From Tubulanus polymorphus (Eukaryota; Nemertea; Palaeonemertea; Tubulaniformes; Tubulanidae), in contig NC_134034.1 of assembly GCF_964204645.1 (NCBI RefSeq), positions 1,116,001-1,176,000 on the forward strand: DNA of 60,000 bases, in the 5' to 3' direction. Numbering within the stretch: position 1 is the stretch's first letter; each line of letters opens with the position of its first letter. The notes beneath the pieces are model-generated. The model saw only the letters and a program-made list of their open reading frames with translations, had not been told where the DNA came from and made no database searches. The position numbers were made by a program, and so were the translations under genes. Positions 1-11,900 of the stretch are shown here, piece by piece.

Positions 1-139
1 TCTTATTTTTTGTACGAAATCGACTGAAAACCGTCTGTAGAAACTTTCTGCATTTATTTGTATTTACTTTAAACAACGCATTTTTGTAAATATATTAATA
101 AAACTTTGGTAAGTAACTGTTAACTCGAGATTATATTAG

Positions 140-465
140 CTGAGCCTAGGATCTCCGAGCCTTGCTAGAATTGAGGATCTCTGAGCCCTGCTGGAACTGA
201 GGATCTCTTAGCCTGCTAGAACTGAGGATCTCTGTGCCCTGCTAGAATTGAGGATCTCTGAGCCATGCTAGAACTGAGGATCTCTGTGCCCTGCTGGAAC
301 TGAGGATCTCTGAGCCCTGCTGGAACTGAGGATCTCTTAGCCTGCTAGAACTGAGGATCTCTTAGCCTGCTAGAACTGAGGATCTCTTAGCCTGCTAGAA
401 CTGAGGATCTCTGTGCCCTACTAGAACTCAAGATGTCTGAGCCCTGCTAGAACTGAGGATCTCTT
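140..465. repeat. Minisatellite, ~26-28 bp unit
   Basis: About a dozen tandem copies of a unit reading gaggatctctgagccctgc then tagaactg. One variant (tctcttagcctgc) is shorter by one or two bases. Copies differ by a few substitutions. No other array in the window uses this unit, although its tail 'agaactg' resembles the arrays at 1.3-2.2 kb. Confidence 0.9.
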
Positions 466-1324
466 AAAGTAATTGGGGCCAAGACGTTTAGTATCCTCTA
501 TATTCAGCATCTTGTCCCTCAAGTACCGGGTTCGAACCTGGGACACCCTATCCAGACTACTTTGAATTACTTTGTCACAATGCAGTGATTGAACGCAGAG
601 TGAAACCCTGTTTATTCTCTTCAGCATCCTCTATTCCCTGCCTGGGACGACTCTGAATCAAACATTCCTCACCATCGCATTACTCACTCGCCAGGACGAA
701 TTACAGCCACATCCTTCAAACCATTAACAATTAATGATCACATTTTAGAGAATAAAATTGTTTATTTTTCATTCTAATTACTAAAAAAAGCGCTTCATCA
801 TTTTACACACGTTTTAAAACTATCGGATATAAAAAATACACGAAAATGTGCGATATTTATGAATTAATAAAAGTGAATCTCTGTCCGGTAACACTGAGTT
901 ACAACAGTTCATCCAATCAATCAGCGTCACGATGATATAACAAACTATTGTATAAATGATTCATAAGTATTCGAAAATAATGTTCTACAACGGCCTTAAT
1001 TTCTGTTCTATTTCGATAGACAGTAGACTGTGCTCAAGCAGTCCGATCCTTTAAGCTGTCGGTCTATCTTTGAGCTCGAGTCATAGCTCTGAACAAAGTT
1101 GAAAAAGAAAATCAGTATCGAATAATGAACTAAACTAATTAATACATGATTAACTAATAAATGGATGGTAATTAAAAAAGATAATGAATTCAGCAGTTTG
1201 TTTATATAGAATATCCCTAACCCCCTTCACACCCCCCTCCTCCCTCCCCCCATAACATAGCACCATTTACATTGTAATTATACACTGTAGCAGGAATGTA
1301 CATGCTTCTATATCTTATCGTAGT
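466..1324. other. AT-rich flank 3' of the polycystin gene, no gene seen
   Basis: Mostly unique AT-rich DNA. It lies downstream of the minus-strand gene. AATAAA signals in the minus sense fall near 611 and 748 (tttatt on the plus strand) and are candidate poly(A) signals if the 3' UTR crosses the array at 1.3-2.2 kb. A tRNA B-box-like palindrome (gggttcgaacc) lies near 528-540, but no A box or cloverleaf was found with it. A short C-rich stretch is at 1218-1252. Confidence 0.5.
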
Positions 1325-2240
1325 CAGAACTGTGGAACTGGGTCTAGATCTGTGGAACTTAGTCCAAAACTGTCCAACTGGGTCTAGAACTGTCAAACTG
1401 GGTCCAGAACTGTGGAACTGGGTCCAGAACTGTGGAACTGGATCCAGAACTGTGGAACTGGGTCCAGAACTGTGGAACTGAGTCTAGAACTGTCAAACTG
1501 GGTCCAGAACTGTGGAACTGGATCCAGAACTGTGGAACTGGATCCAGAACTGTGGAACTGGGTCCAGAACTGTCAAACTGGGTCCAGAACTGTGGAACTG
1601 GGTCCAGATCTGTGGAACTGGGTCTAGAACTCTAGAACTGGGTCTAGAACTGTGGAACTGGGTCTAGAACTGTGGAACTGGATCCAGAGTTCTAGAACTG
1701 GGTCTAGAACTGTGGAACTGGATCCAGAACTGTGGAACTGGGTCTAGAACTGTGGAACTGGGTCCAGAACTGTGGAACTGGGTCTAGAACTGTGGAACTG
1801 GGTCTAGAACTGTGGAACTGGGTCCAGAACTGTGGAACTGGATCCAGAACTGTGGAACTGGGTCCAGAACTGTGGAACTGGATCCAGAACTCTAGAACTG
1901 GGTCTAGAACTGTGGAACTGGGTTCAGAACTGTGGAACTGGGTCTAGAACTGTGGAACTAAGTCCAAAACTGTCCAACTGGGTCTAGAACTGTGGAACTG
2001 GATCCAGAACTCTAGAACTGGAACTAAGTCCAAAACTGTCCAACTGGGTCTAGAACTGTCAAACTGGGTCCAGAACTGTGGAACTGGATCCAGAACTCTA
2101 GAACTGGGTCTAGAACTGTGGAACTGGGTCTAGAACTGTGGAACTGGGTCTAGAACTCTAGAACTGGGTCCAGATCTCTAGAACTGGGTCTAGAACTGTA
2201 GAATTGTGTCTAGAACTGTCAAACTGGGTCCTGAACTTAG
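1325..2240. repeat. Minisatellite, 20-bp unit (core CTGTGGAACTGG)
   Basis: About 45 tandem copies of gtccagaactgtggaactgg, with gtcta/gatcc and gtcaaac variants. It begins less than 100 bp downstream of the polycystin stop codon, so it probably lies in the 3' UTR or just past the gene. The core CTGTGGAACTGG recurs in arrays of different period at 3.5, 35.7, 36.4, 39.5, 42.9 and 51.6 kb. Confidence 0.95.
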
Positions 2241-2304
2241 GAACTCTGGCGTTATAATCAAAATACAAAGTCTGGTGTTTGGTGTTTGGAATAAACCCTC
2301 ACGG

Positions 2305-2355
2305 TCCCTCGCGACCACGCTTGTTACACTCGAGTCCCTCACGACCACGCTTGTT
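2305..2355 (-). repeat. 30-bp duplication across the polycystin stop codon
   Basis: The sequence encoding the last residues (KQAWS then TGA) at 2335-2355 is repeated in frame 30 bp downstream at 2305-2325. In the downstream copy the codon matching the stop is CGA rather than TGA. See findings. Confidence 0.7.
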
Positions 2356-2997
2356 TATGAGAGGGTCGAGAACTGGGTAATTCATCGATGTCGCTATCGC
2401 TGCTGAATCCAGCGTTCCTCAAAAAGAAATCATCGATCGCGTTAAATCCGCCGTGCCAACTTCTACCGGTGCCACCGCTGCGCCCGGTTTTACCGCCGCC
2501 CGATTTCTTCGATTTACGCGCGGTTTTCGACGACGCGCCGGCCTCGGCGGCAGACGGAGCGCCGACCTCGGAGTCGGAAGATGTTGTATCGAGATTCAAC
2601 GCGTCCGTGCTGAATATTTCTTCGCTGGACCCCGGTCCGATTGTTTGAGTGCGACGTAATCGCGGTTGAATCGGCGTATCGCTGGTTTTATCTGTCTGCC
2701 CGTCCCCCGCGCAGACGACACTCGACGCCGTCTGCCGAAGACTTTTCGTGTCGTTTGCTCCGTCGTCGTCATCGTCGTAATAAAATCGCGACGGGATCCG
2801 ACTTTCGAAGTAATGCCAGGTGGCGGCGGCGTTGAAGTCCGACTGTCGTTCGGCTTGTTTTAGGGCGCGGGCAATGAGTTCGCAGTCGACCGCCGGAGGA
2901 GGGTTCACGTCTGGCGGGATGTACGCAAGTTTCTCGGGTTTTCCCGGAATGAAACTCGCCCCACTTTCATCCTCCGTAGAAGACGTCAACAATACAC
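2339..2997 (-). CDS. Polycystin-1-like terminal exon (residues 1917-2135 and stop)
   Basis: Acceptor ctatttaag. Encodes a 218-residue disordered tail with an acidic run (YYDDDDDGAND), Ser/Lys/Gly-rich stretches and the final SHKQAWS. TGA at 2339-2341. The + strand across this exon also shows open frames, which are shadows of GC-rich coding DNA. Confidence 0.9.
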
Positions 2998-5900
2998 CTT
3001 AAATAGAGAGAGAGGAGATAATTAGAAATCTATAATCTTATGAGTCTGGAGCCACCCCTTCAGACAACATGCAGTCTGGAGCCACTCCTTGAGTTGATAT
3101 GCAGCCTGGAGCCATCCCTTCAGACAATCTGCAGCCGGGAGCCACCTGTTCAGATAATTTAGTCTGGAGCCACCCCTTGAGATAATCTACAGTCTGGAGC
3201 CACCCCTTGAGATAATCTACATCCTGGAGCCACCCCATCAGGTAATCTACAATCTGGAACCATCCCTTGTAAGCCAATTCTTTCCCTACACTTACCGACT
3301 TGAGGTGGTTGTCGTGGGAATATAATTTTCGTTTGTTGATCCGGTGATTCGGGCGGAGTTGTTAACGTATCGTCCGTCTGCGTCGATGAACTGTGACACG
3401 AAACAGGTTTCCGCGGCGACAACATCCGTTTCACGCGTAACTGACGATAGATTTCGAACTCGAGTTTATTCCTGCGAGCAAAAAATAAAATCATATCTTA
3501 TTTTTCATTTATTTGTTCATTTTAAGCAAAATCAGTCTTCAAATTTGACACAAGGGTCAGGCAACTGTGGAACTGGATCCTGGGTTCAGAGTCAAATTTA
3601 CAACTAACTGTGGAACTGGGTTCAGACTCAAATCAAACCCACACAACTGTGGAACTGGATCCAGAGACAAACTAAACCCACACAACTGTGGAACTGGATC
3701 CAGAGACAAATTAAACCCACACAACTGTGGAACTGGGTTCCAGTTAAACTCGTTGGTATTCCCGGTTGTAAACTCACCTCAATTGATCCTCGGTTTCTAA
3801 ACTCATTACGTTCGCGCCGATGTTATCTAAATGAATGATCCTCGCGAGGGTCGGTTCGCCGTGGTAAATATTATCCTCGATTTTATGGATTCGATTTTCG
3901 AAGCGCGAATCGTCGAACACTGGATTCTCGGAGCTGCCGTTCGACAACATGTCGTCGCCCGGTCCGTACGTGCAGTCCGAGTCCGTGAATTCGCATTCCG
4001 GTTTTTCCGGTAGACCGTGCGTGCCGGTGATCGCCGTCATTTTGAAAAGGAGTTCGTCGACTTGGTATTCGATTTCGGCCATCGTGAATTCCTGAAACAA
4101 CATAAGATTTGAAAATTTGTCAAACAGGCGCCCAATTACAAATCCCCTGGAGCCAGTTCCATAGTCAGGTCTTAAACGTAAGACCGTTCTAAGACCAACT
4201 TAGTTCTATAGCTAATCTAACAACTTACGCCCAGTCTTAAGACTTTAGACCACTTTTGGTCTTAAGTCTTGACTATGGAACCGGCCCCTGATTCTGCCAT
4301 ACAATTACACAAAATTCTCTCCCCCCCCCCTCTAAGTGAATCCAAGATATTTCTAGGTTCTAAATGTTACGATTTATTCATTTTTCATTAAAACACATAT
4401 TGATTAGAAACATGTGGTCAATGGCATTATCTAAATTTCATAAGTTTTCCAGGTTTTTGATAAAATTCATCAAATTCCTAGAGTTTTCCCTGATTTCTGA
4501 TTCCCTGAGTTTTCCCGGTATTCCACATCTGTGGCGCCACCCAGCCAGAATTCCGGAAATCATGATAGAAATGATGATAAGAGATGACTAACTAACCGGT
4601 GGAAGCGTGGTGTCCTCCTCATCACTGTCATCATTCTCATCGATCGGTTTCAATCCGACTCGGTCCAGCAACGTCGTCCAATAGAATCGCAGCGTTTCTA
4701 ACGCTGACATCGACGGTGGCTCCTCCTTACAGGACGTTTTCAAATAATACGTCAAAACAGCAACGATCTAAACAATAAAATATATTCATCTCAATTACTG
4801 ATTGGCTGTGGAGATCTATTTCGATTACTGATTGGCTGTGGTTTATTATGAATGGACCAATCAGGAGAAGACATTTATCTCAATTACTGATTGGCGTTGT
4901 GTAGTTTGAACTGACCAATTAGGAGCAAGAGATTCATCTCAAATACTGATTGGCTGTGGTTTAGTTTGATTGGAACAATCAGAATTTTGAATGCGCAGAT
5001 TTGCTGAACAAATTTTCTGTCGGCCCAGAAGAAGTTCTCTCAAGATTTTGAATACCGGTAACAGGGGACAAATTTCACAAAAATTTAATCTATCAATATC
5101 GAAATATTTCAAATTGGAAAGATTTTTTAATTAACTCACTTGAACAGAAAAAGGGTGACAAGGAGTTTCTATTTATCTCAACGAGTTAGTTCATAAAGCG
5201 AACTCAATTTAACAGAAAACTTCTTCAAACTTACATAGCCGGTGAGCAGTCCGAGACCGAATATCAGGAAAGTGACGACGAACACTCTCGCCCCCTGGTG
5301 ACTGTAATTAGCGATACCGTCGTTGAACGGATACGACCGAACGAGCAGTCCGGACAGACTGACGCAACCGAGCCAAAACGAGCTGAAATACCAGCTCGCC
5401 GAGTTGAACAGCAGAAATCCTAAACTCGTGAACGTCATCAAAACCAACGCGAACGACACCTGCGATATAGCGAATATACAATTTACAATCTTAACATTCG
5501 ATTGAGTGAGGGTAAATTCAGAACCGTGGAACTGCATCTAGGACCCATTCAGGGTGGCCACTTGTATTTCACTTGCTTTTACCCAGACTATTCCCTGACA
5601 TACACATTGTTTTCCCTGACTTGATCTGCTAAGAATCCAATCAATAACACAATCAAATACTTAAGACACAGATGGAAACTGTTTGATTTTACACATGATC
5701 TCTCGAGGTAATCTCAACAAATTTCTCTATCCCCTGATTTCTAGCCGTTTTACAAAATTCTCCGACTTTTCCCTGACTTCCAGGTAAGTGGCGCCACCCT
5801 ATCTAAACCTTTATTTATTGAGGATATATTTAGAACCGTGGAACTGTATCTAGTACTCAGGAACCAGTTCCACAGTTGTGAGTTAGAGTTAACTCTGAGT

Positions 5901-8900
5901 TAAAATTAGTTCATTTCCAATGATTTAACTCCGAGTCAAATCTTAACTCAGAACTGTGGAACTGGGTCCAGGACTCCAAATCCTAGTTCCGTAGTTATGA
6001 ATTAGTATTTAACCCCTAAATTCAAAGCACTTGAAACGAACGAATTAAAACTGAAACTTACAGCGAACAGTAGAATTTCTGTGCGAGCTTTTCGGTAAAT
6101 CGTGAAGAACCGTACGAACAATTTCTTGTATTGTAACAATTTCAGGAACTGAACGCAAAGTAACAGAATCAGTAAACCGACTAGAGTACGCAGTATCTGT
6201 AAATAGAAAATATCGCAACAATATCATCATCGGGATAAATCCTCGAGTATCAAAGTTATCACTAGGGGTAAATCCTTAACGTGGACCCAGTTTTATAGTC
6301 TGGGTAGCAAAGTTACCCCTAGAGGTAAATCCTTAACCTGGGGCTTGTTTTATAGACTGGGTTTAAAGTTATCCCTAGGGATAAATCCTTAACCTGGACC
6401 TGGTTTTATAGACTGGGTATCAAAGTTATTCCTAGGGACAAATCCTTAACCTGGACCTGGTTTTATAGACTGGGTATCAAAGTTATTCCTAGGGATAAAT
6501 CCTCAACCTGGACCTGGTTTTATAGACTCAGTATCAGAGTTACCACTAGGGATAAATGGTAAATATGAAACAGACCCCTCTAAAGACTGGAAAATTAAAC
6601 TAAACAGTTCTTTCTTATTTCATGAATAACTCGGGGCCCTGAATGCAAGTTCAAGAATCACTACAAAATCTAGAAGCGTAAATCATCTAAAATTTCACAC
6701 ACTTACCAGATCCCACAAAGCCGGGAACGACATATCGACATAATGTTCGTAAAACGTCGCACGCATGTGTTCAATAGCGTCGTGTACGACGACGAACCGA
6801 CAAATAAAACACAATATGTAACCGACGGCGACGATCAGAAACGATACTTCTGTCCACGTCCAGAAACTGCGGAACGACGACGTCGCCGTCTGCTGGCGTT
6901 CCAGAGTTCGGTAGACGAAATCGTGGATCAGATACAACGTCACGGCGATGAATAATAACTATAATTAATTAAAATTATTATGATTAGATGCGTTAATCGA
7001 TATTTAAATTCGTCGATAATGGTTAGGCAAAAATCGGCGATTGGTTTTAAAGACTAATAGTTTTAACTTTAACCAAGTTGAGCCAGTCGAAACTTAGATT
7101 AAAGACTATCTTCAACCCAGGTTTTATAGACCAGTTTTAGCTTTAACTCAGTCAAGAATGATAGACCAGTTTTAGCTTGAAATCAGCTCAGACTCGGACT
7201 TAAATCTAAGTCTTGACCGGTGCGAATGGCCTCTGGGTAGAATGTACACGTACCTCACATGCCAGAACAAAGTTATCAAATTTTGACACGTATTTGTACA
7301 AACGAGCCGACTCGATACGAACGTAGTGTTCTATTCCACCAGTAGGGGGCATCTCGGCGGTTAAACTAATCGACGTGAACAGATTCTGCGACGGGTTATA
7401 AATGGTGAACTCGACGACGACCGCTCGCGTCTGCCGGTCGATCCAGTCGTTGTCGTGTAGATAACGCAATTGTTCGACGGTTTCCACGCGCGACGCGTTC
7501 AAAATGACGTCGTAACCGCTGTTGTCGTAACGACCGAAATGACCGTCGATCGTCTGCCGGCGGAGTAGATGACGACCTTGAAACGTCCACGCGTCGTCCG
7601 GCCCGTATTCGTCCGTTTCGACTCGCTTTGTTGTGTATCTATAGTAACAGTTTCCGGGTAACAGTTGCCGGTAGACGGCTGCATGAGCGCACGGTTCCTC
7701 CACCACTCTCAACTGACGTATGTGAACTTCACCGATTATATGACCAGTTCCCATTAAAACAGTTCCCTAAAATAGTAATTATCTATGTAGATTAACTGTA
7801 ATTAGTTATGCAAATTAATTGCAATTAATAATGCAAATTACAGTCATCGTAATTAACCATGTAAATTAGGTCTAATTATGTAAATTAACTCTATTGGAGT
7901 CACATAACTTAGTCTATCAATTCTAATCCATCATGATTGAAATCAGTCTTATCTTAATAAAGTATGTTAATTGTAATAACAATGCGAATAAAGCATGTTG
8001 ATTATTATAATTATGTTGATTAATTCTTCAACTAATTTGCAAGATCGAAACGATTTCAGAATTTCGATCTCACTTTCGGTCAAATGGGATATGTTAATTT
8101 TTCGGATCCGGACTCGATCGAACTCACCTCGACCGTATTATTATCGCCGTTATACCACGAGTCCCAGTAGAGGGCGTTGATCAGGTCGGTACGACTCCAC
8201 GTCCACCAGTCGTTGATGCGACGTATGCTCGTAAACGGCATGGTTTCCGTGGCGATGAATTCAGCGCGTACAGCCTCGTTCAGACGGTACGCGGCGGTGT
8301 TGTTAGAACCGTTAGCGATCACTAATAACAAAATCAATGTTCCGATTATCGATACCGCATCCCTGAAATACAACAAACATCTTACTGTGATTCTTACTCT
8401 GGCAAGTGAGGATCCACTAGGTGTTCTAGTGGTATCTTATGTGTTACTATGAGGAGAATCTTGTGGAAGATTAACAGAACTACAGTTGCAATTTAGTCAC
8501 TTCTGTAGCAAGTGAGGATCCACCAGGTGTCGCTAGTGTGCAGTAGGACATCACCTTATGCGGCAAGAGAGGATTCCACTTGTGGCAAGTGAGGATCCAC
8601 CAGGTGTCGCTAGTGCGCAGTAGGACATCAACTGCTGCGGCAATAGAGGATTCTACTTGTGGCAAGTGAGGATCCACCAGGTGTCGCTAGTGCGCAGTAG
8701 GACATCAACTGCTGCAGCAATAGAGGATTCTACTTGTGGCAAGTGAGGATCCACCAGGTGTCGCTAGTGTGCAGTAGGACATCATCTACTGCGACAATAG
8801 AGGATTCTACTTGTGGCAAGTGAGGATCCACCAGGTGTCGCTAGTGTGCTGTAGGACATCAACTACTCCGGCAATAGAGGATTCCACTTGTGGCAAGTGA

Positions 8901-11900
8901 GGATCCACCAGGTGTCGTTAGTTAAACGTACCAGAACATGTTGAGAGCTCGTTTCTGTTTCAGTATTTTCTTCCTGCTGTCAGTGAGGTGTTTCTCTTCG
9001 GGCGGCCTCGCGAACCGTAAATACCTCGATCTCTGTCTCGCTGCGATCCCGCGTTCAAAATCTGATTCGTAGTTCGCCAGACGACTCAACTTCGGCTTCC
9101 GATTGGACGCTTCGAGACTCTTGTAATACTCGTCGCTATGGCAATCGAGAACGTGCAGGTTGTCGCGGTTACGGATGGCCGTTATGACAGACGTGATGAT
9201 TATCTACAATCGAAAAATGATATATTTAACAATGAGAATAATAACTTTGAATTTGATGTTTAATGTCAAATCTCTTATGTCTCATACGTAAAATCTTGTC
9301 TAGTGTCTTAAATCCCCCTATGACATCATCAAATTATCTACTAGTGATTTGATCTATAGCCACTTCTAGAAAATGTCTGCCTCCATAAATCCCCCTATGA
9401 CATCATCAAATTATCTACTAGTGATATAATCTATAGCCACTTTTAGAAAAGATGTCTGCCTCCATAAATCCGCCTTTGACATCATCAAATTGCCTACTTG
9501 TGATTTGATCTATAGACTCCTTTAGAAAAGACGTCTGCCTTCATGAATCACCCTATGATATCATCAAAATCATACAATAATCACTACGTAGGGATTTTAG
9601 TGATGTTAAGGAAGGATTTTGCTTTAGTTTGATATAATAACCTAATGTTTAAAGTGTAATGTATGAATGCTCACCAGTACTGGATGTGTGATGAAGATGC
9701 AGACCATTAAACTGAAGAATAACGACTGCAGCCACATGAGACTCTTCGTCGGCCCGAACGCGAATCCGAACAACACGGTTACCGCGCCGCAGCCAACAAT
9801 CACCAGAAAACACATCGCCCAGGCAACGTAACGACACCAATACGGCAAATACCGATAGTCGCGATCGTAATTAGAAACTGAAATATAGACGAATACGGTA
9901 TCAGTCACCTGCGAAATCAACTAAACAATTTTGGTCAAAACTTAATGCCTTTTGGATATATTTCTGGTCGAAACTCAATGCCGTTTAGATTTCGGGTAAT
10001 AACTTACTGAATTTCGATGAATCGCTGCGAACACTTTGACTCGACCTTCCGCTGTTACTGTGCGACCTTGACACGACCGGATACCAGCTGCCCGTACTCG
10101 CGGAATACCGATGCGCCATCGGTGGCAACGGCGCGGTCTGTTGAAACGGTAGTTCGGGCGGTAATGGCGTTAGTATCGGCGGCTGTGGCGCGACGACCGC
10201 CTGCGGTGGCGTAGGTGGCGCCGGTGGTATCGTATCGTCCGCCGGTTTCTGAATCTCCGATTCCGGGTATACGACGGTCGATTGGTCGAATAACGGGTCA
10301 GTCGTCAACGGCAACGTAGGTGGCGTCCAATCAGGATTCAGCCTGCGACTGCCAACAGACAGAAAGGGAGGACTCTTAGCAGACGGGGAAATCCCAGCAG
10401 ATGGGGGAATCCCAGTGTGACCTAGAGGTTTAACAACACCAATCGGTTTCGCTGGAATCATCGGAGAATTTTCCGCCGGACTTCCTTCGCTGCTCGTTTC
10501 TTCGCCAATAGGTGGCTCTCGAGTCTTCGCCGCATCGTTCTCTTCTTCGCCAATAGGTGGCGGCGCGTCTACGACGACGCCCGACTCGGTCGTCGTTTGC
10601 GTAATAATCGAACCGAAATTCTCGTCGCCGGCGGTAACGATGCGACCGAGCAGACGATCCTGACTCAAACAATCGCCGAATCCGCTCGATGTTACGTCTT
10701 TAACGTCCGTCTTCTCCGTCAGTTTTACGTCTGCCGTTGTCGACGACGACGACGCGGCCGATTCGGACGAACCGTATTTTTTCGCCCATTGTTTCTGCGC
10801 CCATTCCTGCAGCGTCTGCCAGTTGATCATTGATTGGTCGAGCAGTGAATGAGTCATCACCGGTTGAACGGCCGAGTATTGATTCATGCTGTCCTCGTCA
10901 TCTTCATCTTTATTCACTGTTTTATACTCGTCGTTTTTTTCGCTGATTTTACGAACCTGAAATAATCGACTTTCATTAACGACTGATCCTCCTCGAGAAA
11001 CAATGGCCGCTTCTATAAATCCCCCTATGACGTCATAAAATTGTCTACTAGTGTAAACACTTCTAGAAAAGATGTCTGCCTCCATAAATCCCCCTATGAC
11101 ATCATCAAATTGTCTACTAGTGATTAGATCTATAGACACTTCTAGAAAAGATGTCTGCCTCCATAAATCCCCCTATGACATCATCAAATTGTCTACTAGT
11201 GATTAGCTCTATAGGCACTTTTAGAAAAGATGTCTGCCTCCATAAATCCCCCTATGACATCATTGTGTACTAGTGATTAGATCTATAGGCACTTTAGAAA
11301 AGATGTCTGCCTCCATAAATCCCCCTATGACATCATCAAATTGTCTACTAGTGATTTGATCTATAGACACTTTAGAAAAGATGTCTGCCTCCATAAATCC
11401 CCCTATGACATCATCAAATTGTGTACTAGTGATTAGATCTATAGGCACTTTTAGAAAAGATGTCTGCCTCCATAAATCCCTCTATGACATTATCTAGTTA
11501 GCTAAGTGATTTTGATTTGACATATAAACATTTCTAGAAGAGATGCCTCCATAAATCCCCTAGAGATAATCACTATTTGGGGATAAATGATGTCAAAGGA
11601 GGATTTCAAGAGATAATCAGCTCGATGAATTCTGCGCTCACTTACCCGACTGCGTCTGAACATGAAAGCGATCAGGAAATTCACCGGCAACACGGTTACC
11701 GTAACGATGAACCCGGTAACGACGGCGGGCCACGACACGTCGAGCAGTCCGAATTCACCGCGGTACTCGATCGACCGGTCTTTATACCAGAGGGCGTTCA
11801 GGCATAAATACGACATGAGTAACGCCAGGCAACAGGTGATACGTTCGGTACGGAGGAACCGACTGTAAGTAGGTCGCGTCAATAACGAACCCCAGATGTG

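Noticed and set aside
520-545. tRNA gene suggested by gggttcgaacc
   Set aside because: No A box, acceptor stem or anticodon arm could be placed at tRNA spacing on either strand.
2388-3002. Plus-strand open frames across 2.4-3.0 kb
   Set aside because: Shadows of the GC-rich terminal polycystin exon on the opposite strand.
8401-8925. CRISPR-like array (regular repeats with ~77-bp spacing)
   Set aside because: The whole unit is repeated with no variable spacers, and the genome is an animal's. It is a minisatellite.
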